Shown here piece after piece: positions 24,106-31,546 of a DNA stretch of 59,223 bases. Under the pieces are notes generated by a model. The model had not been told where the DNA came from. It ran no database searches and worked only from the letters and a program-made list of their open reading frames with translations. Each line of letters opens with the position of its first letter. Within the stretch, counting starts at the first letter, position 1. The translations under genes and the position numbers were made by a program. Origin of the DNA: Opitutia bacterium (GTDB lineage: Bacteria; Verrucomicrobiota; Verrucomicrobiia; Opitutales; UBA953); assembly GCA_947377865.1 (NCBI GenBank), contig CANCHK010000007.1:1-59223 (forward strand), given 5' to 3'.

Positions 24106-24267
24106 GGTAGGGACGTGATTGCCATCACGTCCGTTCGCGGACGTAAATGCGGCATCAGAGCAGCTGGCTAAGAACCGAAGACTGCGCGCCTGCGGTTTCG
24201 AACGGCGGCGATGGCAATCACCGCCCTACCCAAGGCAGGCGGATGCGATGTCATCGCATTCCTACCT
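24106..24267. repeat. Three GTAG-headed palindromes
   Basis: GGTAGGGACGTGATTGCCATC (24106-24126) with its 8-bp stem partner reaching 24132; an inverted relative with GCGATGGCAATCACCGCCC ending CTACC (24204-24230); and GGATGCGATGTCATCGCATT ending CCTACCT (24241-24267), the inverted twin of the element at 2545-2571. They occupy most of the 544-base gap before the cytochrome gene; no gene is seen there. Confidence 0.75.
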
Positions 24268-24324
24268 GAGACAGGGGTGATAAATGGGAAACCGGAAAGG
24301 ATGCGGCGGGATCTCATGACTGTA

Positions 24325-24465
24325 GGTGACGGGTGACGGCCATCAGGGCATCGGCCATTCGGGAGCCGGCCTTTCAGCCATCGGCAGCCGGCTCCAGGTT
24401 CCCGCGGCTGATCGCCGAACGGCCGGAGCCTGAATTCCCGCCACCCGTGGCCGTCACCCGTCACC
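24325..24465. repeat. 141-bp element bounded by 17-bp perfect inverted repeats
   Basis: GGTGACGGGTGACGGCC at 24325-24341 and its exact reverse complement at 24449-24465. The interior (CATCAGGGCATCGGCC, CAGCCATCGGCAGCCGG, TTCCCGCGGCTGA) is related to the ~265-bp leaders at 14857 and 16672. Upstream of the cytochrome/propeller cassette. Confidence 0.75.
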
Positions 24466-24566
24466 CGAAATTGTATCCCCGTCGTAATCATACCACCCGC
24501 CGAGGTTTATCGGCCCTTTTGATTTGCGAGGCCTCGGGGATTAAACTTCCTCGTCACACCCCCCTC

Positions 24567-26150
24567 ATGCGCACCTCGTCGCTCCTCGCCCTTTTGGCTT
24601 CGCTTGTCTTCGTGACGGCGGCCGAAGACGGCGCCCAAGTCTACAATACCCTCTGCGTCGCCTGCCATGGCCCTGACGGCAAGGGACTCAACGGCCTACC
24701 TCCCTTGGTCGGCAGCGACTGGCCCAAGGGCCAAGCGGCACGCTCAATCAAGATTGTCCTCAATGGCCTGGAAGGTCCGGTCGACGTCGCCGGCAAGACC
24801 TACAATATTGCCATGCCCCCGCAGGGAGCCGTGCTCAGCGACGAGAAGATCGCCGCCGCGCTCACGTATGTCCGTAAGAATTTTGCCAACGGCGCCGGTG
24901 CCGTGACGCCGGACGAGGTCAAGGCCGTGCGCGCCGCGACCGCCCAGCGTGTCACGCCTTGGACCGCCGAGGAACTCCTCAAGGCCCATCCGTTCCCGCC
25001 CACCAAGTCGCCGCTGAAGCATCTCGTGGCCACGGTCTACGAAGGCAAGTGGAAGGAGATGCCTGATTTCTCCACGCTCAAGCCCGTGCTGATGGAAGAC
25101 TTCAACGCTGGCATTCTCGATACCGCCCAGTCTGGACGTAAGGAATATTACGCGGTGGTCTGGACGGCCCAGTTCGATGCTTCTGAGGAAGGGAAGTATC
25201 TCTTCACCTTCGATTGCGACGACTTCGGCGCCCTCTATGTCGGCGGCGAACGCATTGCCGAAGTCAAGGGCATCGGACCCGTCGGCAAGCGCAGCAAAGA
25301 AGTCCCGGTCATGCTCAAGAAGGGACAGACCCCGCTGCGCGTCGAATACGTCCAGTATGGAGCCAACGCCGCTGTCCTGCTCGCCGTGAAAGGCCCGAAG
25401 GACAAGACGCCGCAGGCGCTCTCGAAGACCAAACTCAAGGCCGGTAAGCCCGCCAAAGAGAAGGTCTTCATCCCGATTCAGCCCAAGGACGGCGTCGCCG
25501 CTATCTACCGCAACTTCATCGACAACACCGCCCCGCGCGCCATCGGCATCGGCTTCCCCAACGGACTGAACATCGCGTACAGCGCCGACAACGTCGCCGC
25601 CGAGCTCTTCTGGAACGGTAAGTTCATGGACGGCGGCCGTCACTGGACCGATCGCGGCGCCGGCAACGAGCCGCCCGCGGGTACGAATATCATCAAGCTC
25701 TCCGACGGCCAGGGCATCCAACTCGAGGGCTTCGCCGGCGACGTCGTGCGCTACGTCCGCGAGAAGGGGAAGGAGGAGAAGGAGTGGAATTTCTCCGCGA
25801 TCAATGTCGCCGCTGAGTTCAAGGGCTACGACCTCGACAAAGCTGGCAATCCGACCTTCCGCGCTGCTGGCGAAGGCTTCGCGGTTACCGACGGCTGGTC
25901 GCCTGAAGAAGTCTCCGGCAAGGCCACGCTCACGCGCACGCTCAAGGTGACTGGTGACAAGGCCGTCACGATTGTGCTGTCCCGCGATATCGCCGTCAGT
26001 GGCCCGACCGATGGCGTCTCCGAGATCGCCGGCGGCCTGCTGGTGCGCGCCATCAGCGGCCCGGCCCCGAAGGCCAATGCCGCCACCAAGAGCCTCACCG
26101 TCACCCTCAATCCCGGCGAGACAGCCGTGTTGGGGTACTCCTTCCGCTAA
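24567..26150 (+). CDS. Secreted monoheme cytochrome c / PA14 domain protein
   Basis: A 527-residue exported electron-transfer protein. Signal peptide ending VFVTAAEDG; a cytochrome c domain (residues ~20-110) with one heme site, LCVACH at C30, and a distal Met in NIAMPPQG; a PA14-like carbohydrate-binding domain (~185-280: YLFTFDCDDFGALYVGGERI); and a C-terminal beta domain beginning RAIGIGFPNGLNIAYSADN that is paralogous to the C-terminal part of the pentaheme gene at 40816-42891. The following gene, 24 bases away, is a beta-propeller. Likely a periplasmic or surface sugar-oxidising complex, with this protein as electron acceptor. ATG at 24567 chosen at the signal peptide; the frame runs back to 24333 through repeat. 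Confidence 0.8.
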   Translation: MRTSSLLALLASLVFVTAAEDGAQVYNTLCVACHGPDGKGLNGLPPLVGSDWPKGQAARSIKIVLNGLEGPVDVAGKTYNIAMPPQGAVLSDEKIAAALTYVRKNFANGAGAVTPDEVKAVRAATAQRVTPWTAEELLKAHPFPPTKSPLKHLVATVYEGKWKEMPDFSTLKPVLMEDFNAGILDTAQSGRKEYYAVVWTAQFDASEEGKYLFTFDCDDFGALYVGGERIAEVKGIGPVGKRSKEVPVMLKKGQTPLRVEYVQYGANAAVLLAVKGPKDKTPQALSKTKLKAGKPAKEKVFIPIQPKDGVAAIYRNFIDNTAPRAIGIGFPNGLNIAYSADNVAAELFWNGKFMDGGRHWTDRGAGNEPPAGTNIIKLSDGQGIQLEGFAGDVVRYVREKGKEEKEWNFSAINVAAEFKGYDLDKAGNPTFRAAGEGFAVTDGWSPEEVSGKATLTRTLKVTGDKAVTIVLSRDIAVSGPTDGVSEIAGGLLVRAISGPAPKANAATKSLTVTLNPGETAVLGYSFR

Positions 26151-26174
26151 CCCTTATCACCGGAAATCACCTTT

Positions 26175-27689
26175 ATGAAGAAGCTCTCCCTTATCCTCGC
26201 CCTCGCCGGACTCGCTGTCGGCGTGTCGGCCGCTCCGGCAAAGGCCCCCAAGGCTGGCAAGCTCGCGACCGTCGACTCCATCAAGGCCGCCGAAGATCGT
26301 CAGAACGATTTCTACGAACGCGTCGAGATCCCCACGCCTGCAGGCGAGGTGGCCGAAGTCTCGTCGATCGCGCTGCTGCCCGGCAAGAAGGTCGCCATCG
26401 GCACCCGCCGCGGCGACATCTGGGTCGCCGAAGGCGCCTACGACGCCGATCTCTCCAAGATTAAGTGGACCAAGTTCGCTTCCAATCAGCACGAGCCGCT
26501 CGGCATGTTTTGGAAGGAAGGTTCGATGTACGCGATGCAGCGTCCGGAGTTCACGCGCATGACCGACCGCGATGGCGATGGCCGCGCGGATAGCTTCGAC
26601 ACCGTGAGCTCCAAGTGGGGCGTCAGCGGCGACTACCATGAATACGCCTTCGGCTCTGAGCCGGATAAGAATGGCGACGTCTGGATGGTCCTCTGCTTGA
26701 CCGGCTCGTTCCATGCCCACGCTCCATGGCGCGGCTGGTGCGCGCGCATCACGCCCGACGGCAAGTTCGTCCCGACCGCTTCGGGTATCCGTTCGCCGGG
26801 TGGCATCGGCGCCAACGATAAAGGCGATATGTTCTATACCGATAACCAAGGCGTATGGAACGGCTCCTCCGCGCTCAAGTGGCTCCGCCCCGGATCCTTC
26901 CAGGGTAATCCCACCGGTAATAAGTCGGCCGCCCTCGCGAGCTTCCCTGCGCCCCCCGAGCCTACCAGCGGCTCGCGCATCCTGACTGAGCGCCTGAAGT
27001 TCCCCGAGTTCGTGCCTCCTTCGGTGATCCTGCCGCACGGCAGGGTCGGTAATTCTCCGTCCGGTATCGCCTGCGATATGACCAAGGGCAAGTTCGGCCC
27101 GTGGGAAAGCCAGATGCTCATCGGCGAGCAGACCGCTTCGCAGGTCCAGCGTATCAACCTCGAGTTCGTCAACGGCCTCTACCAAGGTGCCGTGTTCCAT
27201 TTCCTCGGCGGCTTCGAAGCCGGCCTGATCCCGGTCCGCATGGACCAGGAAGATGGCACGCTCTTCGTGGGTGGTTCCAATCGCGGCTGGGGTTCGCGCG
27301 GCTCGAAGCCGTTCACCTTCGAGCGCGTGCGTTTCAAGGGTAAGGTGCCGTTCGAGATGCATGACATCTCCGCCCGCAATGATGGCTTCGAAGTGACGTT
27401 CACGCACCCCGTGGACGCTGCTGCGGCCGCTGACGTCGCGAACTACACGATGGATACCTTCACGTATATTTACCAGTCGAGCTACGGCAGCCCCGAGGTC
27501 GATCAGACCACGCCCACCGTCAAGTCCGCCACCGTCTCGGCCGACGGACTCAAGGTGCGCCTCGTCATCGACGGCCTCGTCCGCGGCAGCATCCATCACC
27601 TCGTCCTCGGTGATATCAAGGCCAAGTCCGGCGAGACCCTCTGGCACAGCGAAGGCTGGTATACCCTGAATGAGATACCGGCGAAATAA
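26175..27689 (+). CDS. Secreted beta-propeller protein, sorbosone/glucose dehydrogenase-like (paralog A)
   Basis: A 504-residue exported protein (signal MKKLSLILALAGLAVGVSA). Repeated blades are visible: VSSIALLPGKKVAIGTRRGD, LGMFWKEGSMYAMQRPEFTR, then the Ca-binding-like DRDGDGRAD, APWRGWCARITPDGKFVPTA, RSPGGIGANDKGDMFYTDNQG and TLFVGGSNRGWGSRG. A C-terminal Ig-like part with FEVTFTHPVD closes it. The pattern fits the six-bladed quinoprotein-like propellers common in PVC genomes, often next to heme proteins. No heme motif of its own. Whether it binds PQQ or another cofactor is not visible. It is paralogous to 42888-44369 and ends in a clear terminator. Confidence 0.78.
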   Translation: MKKLSLILALAGLAVGVSAAPAKAPKAGKLATVDSIKAAEDRQNDFYERVEIPTPAGEVAEVSSIALLPGKKVAIGTRRGDIWVAEGAYDADLSKIKWTKFASNQHEPLGMFWKEGSMYAMQRPEFTRMTDRDGDGRADSFDTVSSKWGVSGDYHEYAFGSEPDKNGDVWMVLCLTGSFHAHAPWRGWCARITPDGKFVPTASGIRSPGGIGANDKGDMFYTDNQGVWNGSSALKWLRPGSFQGNPTGNKSAALASFPAPPEPTSGSRILTERLKFPEFVPPSVILPHGRVGNSPSGIACDMTKGKFGPWESQMLIGEQTASQVQRINLEFVNGLYQGAVFHFLGGFEAGLIPVRMDQEDGTLFVGGSNRGWGSRGSKPFTFERVRFKGKVPFEMHDISARNDGFEVTFTHPVDAAAAADVANYTMDTFTYIYQSSYGSPEVDQTTPTVKSATVSADGLKVRLVIDGLVRGSIHHLVLGDIKAKSGETLWHSEGWYTLNEIPAK

Positions 27690-27700
27690 GCCTGACGGCG

Positions 27701-27740
27701 GGGAACTGCTGGCAGGGTGAACTGCTGCGAAGCAGAAGGA
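27701..27740 (+). repeat. 40-bp interspersed repeat, copy 4
   Basis: GGGGAACTGCTGGCAGGGTG followed by AACTGCTGCGAAGCAGAAGG, 11 bases after the propeller stop codon and directly before its terminator. Confidence 0.75.
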
Positions 27741-27743
27741 GAG

Positions 27744-27770
27744 GGCGCCGATTGGCGCCCTTTTTGTTTG
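27744..27770 (+). terminator. Rho-independent terminator after the propeller gene
   Basis: GGGCGCC-GATT-GGCGCCC followed by TTTTTGTTT. Confidence 0.88.
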
Positions 27771-27805
27771 GGCAGGGGCAGCACGGCGTCGCGTCCGCTG
27801 TCTCT

Positions 27806-27869
27806 GGGTAGGGCTGGCCATCCTTGGCCGGCCGCGGCCGAGCAGGGATGCTCGGCCCTACCTAGATGC
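27806..27869 (+). repeat. 64-bp direct repeat (double-hairpin REP), left copy
   Basis: Identical over 64 bases to 30026-30089. It begins GGGTAGGGCTGGCCATCCTT, contains GGCCGGCCGCGGCC and ends GGGATGCTCGGCCCTACC-TAGATGC, so two hairpins face each other with GTAGGG at one end and CCCTAC at the other, the layout of a BIME. Confidence 0.9.
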
Positions 27870-27923
27870 GAAGCCTCATACCCCTAATGCTCTCATCTGC
27901 TCAAATAGAGGAGGGGAACGCGG

Positions 27924-29867
27924 TTGCCACGGAGGGCGGGCGGAAAGAGAAGTATGCAACCCCTTACCTCTGCCATGCATATTACCTGGATTGATTGGGT
28001 CATCGTCGCGGCTTCGATCCTGATCTGCTTCGTCCCGGCGCTCTTCCTCGCCAAGCGCTCCGGCGGCAGCACCGCCGAGTTCTTCGCCTCCGGTCGCTCG
28101 GTGCCTTGGTGGCTCGCCGGTCTTTCAATGGTCGCGACGACGTTCTCGTCTGACACCCCGAACTGGGTGACCGAGCAGGTGCGCAAGTACGGCGTCGCCG
28201 GCAACTGGCAGTGGTGGGCCTTCGTACTGACTGGTGTCGCCACCGTCTTCTTCTTCGCCCGCCTGTGGCGACGCTCGGGCGTCATGACCGACCTCGAGTT
28301 CTACGAGCATCGCTACTCCGGCACTGCCGCCTCCGTCGTCCGCGGTTTCCGCGCCCTCTATCTCGGGTTGTTCTTCAATTGCTTCATCATGGGCATGGTG
28401 ACGCTGGCTGCGTGCAAGATCGCCAACATCCTCTTCGGCATGCCCGCCTGGCAGACCATCGTCGTCTGCGGTATCCTCAATGTCGTCTTCGCCGCACACT
28501 CCGGCCTCTGGGGCGTGCTGGTCATCGATATGATTCAGTTCTTTATCAAGATGACCGCCGTCTTCGCCGCCGCGTGGTTCTCGCTCGTCGAGGTCGGCGA
28601 GCGTCTTGTCGGTAAGGGTGCGGGTGGCTGGGCCGGACTCAAGGCCCTCGTCGTCCAGCTTTCCACCCAGCAGGTCGTGACGACCGCGGGCGTGCCGGTG
28701 ATGTCTGCCTCGGACGGGAAGGGCCAGCCGATCCTCGACATGCTGCCGAACTTCACGATGTCGGAGCTGGCGCTGATGATCTTCATCCTGCCGATCGCCA
28801 TCAGCTGGTGGGCGAACTGGTATCCCGGCTCTGAGCCGGGCGGCGGTTCGTACATCGCCCAACGCATGCTGGCCTCGAAGTCGGAGAAAGACTCCCTCGG
28901 CGGCACGCTCTTCTTCAATATCGCCCACTACGTGCTCCGTCCGTGGCCGTGGATCATCACTGCGCTGTGTTCGATCATCGTCTACCCGGACCTCGCGGCG
29001 ATCACCCGAGCATTCCCGAACGCGGACCCCGCCCTCATCGGTCATGACTCCGCCTTCCCGGCGATGCTGATGTTCCTGCCGGTTGGCTTCGTCGGCCTGA
29101 TGATCGGCGGGCTCATCGCCGCCAACTCTTCGACCATCCTGACGCACCTCAACTGGGGTTCGTCCTACCTCGTGCATGACTTCTATCGCCGCTTCATCAA
29201 GAAGGACGCCAGCGAGACCCATTACGTAAATGTCGGTCGCCTCTCGACCGTGTTCCTCTACGTCATCGCGGCGCTGCTCAGCCTGACGATGTCCTCGGCC
29301 CAGCAGGCCTTCCAGATTCTGCTCTCCATCGGCGCCGGCACCGGCCTGCTCTACATTGCCCGCTGGTTCTGGTGGCGCGTGTCCGCCTGGTGCGAAGTCA
29401 TCGCCATGGTGATGTCGCTCGTGACCGCCGTGGGCGTCCCGCTGGCCATGCCGCATGCAGACTTCGCGACCACGACCATCATTCAAGTCGCCTTGACCAC
29501 GCTATCCTGGCTCATCACCGCGTATGTCGGCCCGCAGACGGACCGTGCGACCCTCATCGCCTTCTGTCAGAAGGTGAAGCCCGCTGGTCCGGGTTGGACG
29601 GACATCCGGGCTGCGGCCGGTATCAGCGATGCTGAGATCGCTCAGGAGAATCGCATCGGCTCGGCCTTCGTTGGCTGGATCGCCGGCTGCGCGCTCATCT
29701 GGGGTTCGCTCTTCGCCATCGGCAACTTCCTCTACTCGTCGGGAGACCCCAAGCGCCTCACCATGGCCTGGGTGCTCACCGCCGTCACGCTCGTGAGCGG
29801 TTACGTGCTCTTGAAGGTCACCCAGCAGCTCTGGGCGGATAGTACGGCTTCGGAGAAGCGGGCGTAA
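27924..29867 (+). CDS. Sodium:solute symporter (SSS) family transporter
   Basis: A large (about 630-650 residue) inner-membrane symporter of the SSF fold with about 14 hydrophobic segments. SSF features are FFASGRSVPWWLAGLSMVATTFSSDTP (unwound helix 1 and Na site), QWWAFVLTG, LPIAISWWANWYPG, MIGGLIAANSSTILTHLNWGSSYLVHDFYRRF and GAGTGLLYIARWFWWR. The substrate is probably a sugar or sugar acid, judging from neighbours (oxidative cassette upstream, aldose epimerase downstream). Start: a strong GAGGAGGGG at 27908-27916 lies seven bases before a TTG at 27924; the ATGs at 27954 and 27975 are alternatives, the last one fitting the helix-1 start best. The gene is bracketed by the 64-bp direct repeat. 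Confidence 0.88.
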   Translation: MPRRAGGKRSMQPLTSAMHITWIDWVIVAASILICFVPALFLAKRSGGSTAEFFASGRSVPWWLAGLSMVATTFSSDTPNWVTEQVRKYGVAGNWQWWAFVLTGVATVFFFARLWRRSGVMTDLEFYEHRYSGTAASVVRGFRALYLGLFFNCFIMGMVTLAACKIANILFGMPAWQTIVVCGILNVVFAAHSGLWGVLVIDMIQFFIKMTAVFAAAWFSLVEVGERLVGKGAGGWAGLKALVVQLSTQQVVTTAGVPVMSASDGKGQPILDMLPNFTMSELALMIFILPIAISWWANWYPGSEPGGGSYIAQRMLASKSEKDSLGGTLFFNIAHYVLRPWPWIITALCSIIVYPDLAAITRAFPNADPALIGHDSAFPAMLMFLPVGFVGLMIGGLIAANSSTILTHLNWGSSYLVHDFYRRFIKKDASETHYVNVGRLSTVFLYVIAALLSLTMSSAQQAFQILLSIGAGTGLLYIARWFWWRVSAWCEVIAMVMSLVTAVGVPLAMPHADFATTTIIQVALTTLSWLITAYVGPQTDRATLIAFCQKVKPAGPGWTDIRAAAGISDAEIAQENRIGSAFVGWIAGCALIWGSLFAIGNFLYSSGDPKRLTMAWVLTAVTLVSGYVLLKVTQQLWADSTASEKRA

Positions 29868-29875
29868 GCGCCCGC

Positions 29876-29963
29876 GGGGGAACTGCTGGCATGGTGAACT
29901 GCTGCGAAGCAGTCGCGGTAAAGCCGCGAGGGGACATGCTGGTATGCTGAGAAGCAGAGGCAT
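29876..29963 (+). repeat. 40-bp interspersed repeat, copy 5 (composite)
   Basis: GGGGGAACTGCTGGCATGGTG, AACTGCTGCGAAGCAG, then TCGCGGTAAAGCCGCGA and a partial second unit GCTGAGAAGCAGAGGCATG. Starts nine bases after the symporter stop. The 313-base gap to galM is wholly filled by repeats. Confidence 0.75.
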
Positions 29964-30025
29964 GTATTCCAGGTGGCGGGTGGCGGGATTTGATATGCCA
30001 ACCGCCATCCGCTAACACCTCTCCC

Positions 30026-30089
30026 GGGTAGGGCTGGCCATCCTTGGCCGGCCGCGGCCGAGCAGGGATGCTCGGCCCTACCTAGATGC
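30026..30089 (+). repeat. 64-bp direct repeat (double-hairpin REP), right copy
   Basis: Exact copy of 27806-27869, 2,220 bases downstream and in the same orientation; together they flank the symporter gene. Confidence 0.9.
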
Positions 30090-30100
30090 AAAGGTAGATA

Positions 30101-30120
30101 GGACAGCACGTGGTGCTGCC
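30101..30120 (+). repeat. GCAGCAC-type hairpin
   Basis: GGACAGCACGTGGTGCTGCC, followed by CCACCCTT as after the hairpin at 8300-8320. Confidence 0.65.
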
Positions 30121-30132
30121 CCACCCTTAAGA

Positions 30133-30170
30133 CATTGCTTCGCAGCCGTTCACCATGCCAGCAGATCCCC
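30133..30170 (-). repeat. 40-bp interspersed repeat, copy 6 (inverted)
   Basis: Reverse complement of GGGGATCTGCTGGCATGGTG followed by AACGGCTGCGAAGCAATG; lies directly behind the galM stop-codon hairpin. Confidence 0.75.
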
Positions 30171-30194
30171 TTGTCCGCGGTTATCCGCGGACAA
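30171..30194 (-). terminator. 10-bp perfect hairpin spanning the galM stop codon
   Basis: TTGTCCGCGG-TTAT-CCGCGGACAA, with the galM TAA in the 4-base loop region. No T run follows. It could protect the mRNA 3' end. Confidence 0.5.
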
Positions 30195-31329
30195 CCCCGA
30201 AACGGAAGACGAGCTTCTGCGCGTAGGTTTCGCCCGGACGCAGGATGCCGCTGGGGTAGCCGAGGCGTTGGAACGAGGGCTGGTTGGGAGAATCGGGGAA
30301 GAGGCCGGGTTCGAGGCAGAAGCCCTGGCGGAAGGCGAAGGGCTTGGGCCAGCGGCCTTGCACGGTGCCGGTGAGGAAATTGCCGGTGTAGAGCTGTAGG
30401 CCCGGGGCGTCGGTGAGGACTTCGAGCGTGCGGCCCGAGGAGGCTTCGGTGACGAACGCGGCGGACTTTAGGGACTTGTCCAGGCCGAGGTCGTAGCAGT
30501 GATCGTAGCCACGGCCGCGACGAAGCTGGTCGTGCGGGTCGCCGATACGTTCGCCGATCGCGTGTGGGCGACGGAAATCAAACGGTGTGTTCGTCACGTC
30601 CATGAATTCGCCCGTCGGGATGAGCGCGGGCGTCACCGGCACGAGTCGATCGGAGCGCAGCGTGACGCGGTGGTCGAGGATGCTGCCCTGGCCGGCGAGA
30701 TTGAGGAACACGTGGTTCGTCAGGTTGCAGGCCGTCGGGGCGTCGGTCGTCGCCGCGAAGTCGATCGAGAGCTCATCGGAGGAGTCAGGCAGGGTGTAGG
30801 TGACCGTAACGGTGAGCGAACCGGGATAGCCTTCTTCGCCATCGGGGCTGACATAACTTAGGCGGACCGCCGAAGCGTCGGCCGTGCGGATGGCTTCCGA
30901 CTTCCAGACGCGCTTATCGAGGGCACGGAGGCCGCCGTGGAGGTGGTTGCCGTTGTTGTTCTGGGCGAGAGCGATCTCGCGTCCATCGATGGTCAGCTTG
31001 CCGCCCGCAAGGCGGTTGGCGTAGCGGCCGACCGTGCTGCCGAGGAAGGGATTGCCGGCGACATAGTCTTCGAGCGAGCGGAGACCGAGGGTGACTTCGC
31101 CGAGGCGGCCATGGACGTCGGGGACGCGGATCGAGGTGAGCGTGGCGCCAAACTCGCTGACCGAGACTTCCATCCCGCGGGCGTTGGTGAGCGTGTGGAG
31201 CTGAACCGGCTGGCCGTCGATGAGGCCGTGTTGGCGACGCAGGCTGAGGCCGGCACGACGCGAGCGACGGAGAATTAGGAAGCCCGTCACCAGGAGGGTG
31301 CCGTAGGTCAGTGCTTCGGGGGAGAGCAT
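30181..31329 (-). CDS. galM: Aldose 1-epimerase (galactose mutarotase)
   Basis: Interconverts alpha and beta anomers of aldoses. The 382 residues carry FGATLTSIRVPD, NPFLGSTVGRYANRL, the first His in NGNHLHGG, the catalytic His in CNLTNHVFLNLAG, and the catalytic Glu in CLEPGLFPDSPNQPSF. An N-terminal hydrophobic stretch followed by RRSRRAG suggests a membrane anchor, so the domain may face the periplasm (inference); cytosolic GalM lacks this. Monocistronic between repeat blocks. Confidence 0.93.
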   Translation of the reverse strand: MLSPEALTYGTLLVTGFLILRRSRRAGLSLRRQHGLIDGQPVQLHTLTNARGMEVSVSEFGATLTSIRVPDVHGRLGEVTLGLRSLEDYVAGNPFLGSTVGRYANRLAGGKLTIDGREIALAQNNNGNHLHGGLRALDKRVWKSEAIRTADASAVRLSYVSPDGEEGYPGSLTVTVTYTLPDSSDELSIDFAATTDAPTACNLTNHVFLNLAGQGSILDHRVTLRSDRLVPVTPALIPTGEFMDVTNTPFDFRRPHAIGERIGDPHDQLRRGRGYDHCYDLGLDKSLKSAAFVTEASSGRTLEVLTDAPGLQLYTGNFLTGTVQGRWPKPFAFRQGFCLEPGLFPDSPNQPSFQRLGYPSGILRPGETYAQKLVFRFGVVRG

Positions 31330-31380
31330 GCGGTAAGGTTGTTGGGAGGGTGGAGGGTGGGCAAATCAAAGAAATGCAGT

Positions 31381-31414
31381 GGGGGTCTGCTGGCATGGTG
31401 AACTGCTGCGAAGC
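31381..31414 (+). repeat. 40-bp interspersed repeat, copy 7
   Basis: GGGGGTCTGCTGGCATGGTG followed by AACTGCTGCGAAGC; truncated at the right end. Upstream of galM. Confidence 0.7.
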
Positions 31415-31432
31415 GGGCCGCCGGATGGGAGT

Positions 31433-31456
31433 GCACGATGAATCGTGCCCCTACCT
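31433..31456 (-). repeat. GTAG-headed palindrome (GCACGAT core)
   Basis: GCACGAT-GA-ATCGTGC ending in CCCTACCT; read on the minus strand it begins AGGTAGGGGCACGAT. Confidence 0.65.
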
Positions 31457-31471
31457 ATAAAATCATGAAAC

Positions 31472-31496
31472 AAAAAGGCCGCCTGGGTGGGCGGCC
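31472..31496 (-). terminator. Rho-independent terminator of the protease operon
   Basis: Minus strand AGGCCGCC-CACCCA-GGCGGCC followed by TTTTTG, 50 bases after the prc stop codon. Confidence 0.85.
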
Positions 31497-31501
31497 TGTC
31501 T

Positions 31502-31536
31502 TTGCTTCGCAGCTGTTCACCATGCCAGCGGATCCC
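31502..31536 (-). repeat. 40-bp interspersed repeat, copy 8 (inverted)
   Basis: Reverse complement of GGGGATCCGCTGGCATGGTG followed by AACAGCTGCGAAGCAAA. Lies between the prc stop codon and its terminator, as copy 4 does for the propeller gene. Confidence 0.75.
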
Positions 31537-31546
31537 CGCCTCAGGC

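Noticed and set aside
26157-27821. 554-residue open frame on the minus strand
   Set aside because: Antisense to the propeller gene at 26175-27689; the composition is that of a codon shadow, and its N-terminus translates the 40-bp repeat.
27806-30089. Composite transposon around the symporter gene
   Set aside because: The 64-bp direct repeats carry no transposase and no insertion-sequence ends; they are double-hairpin REP elements.
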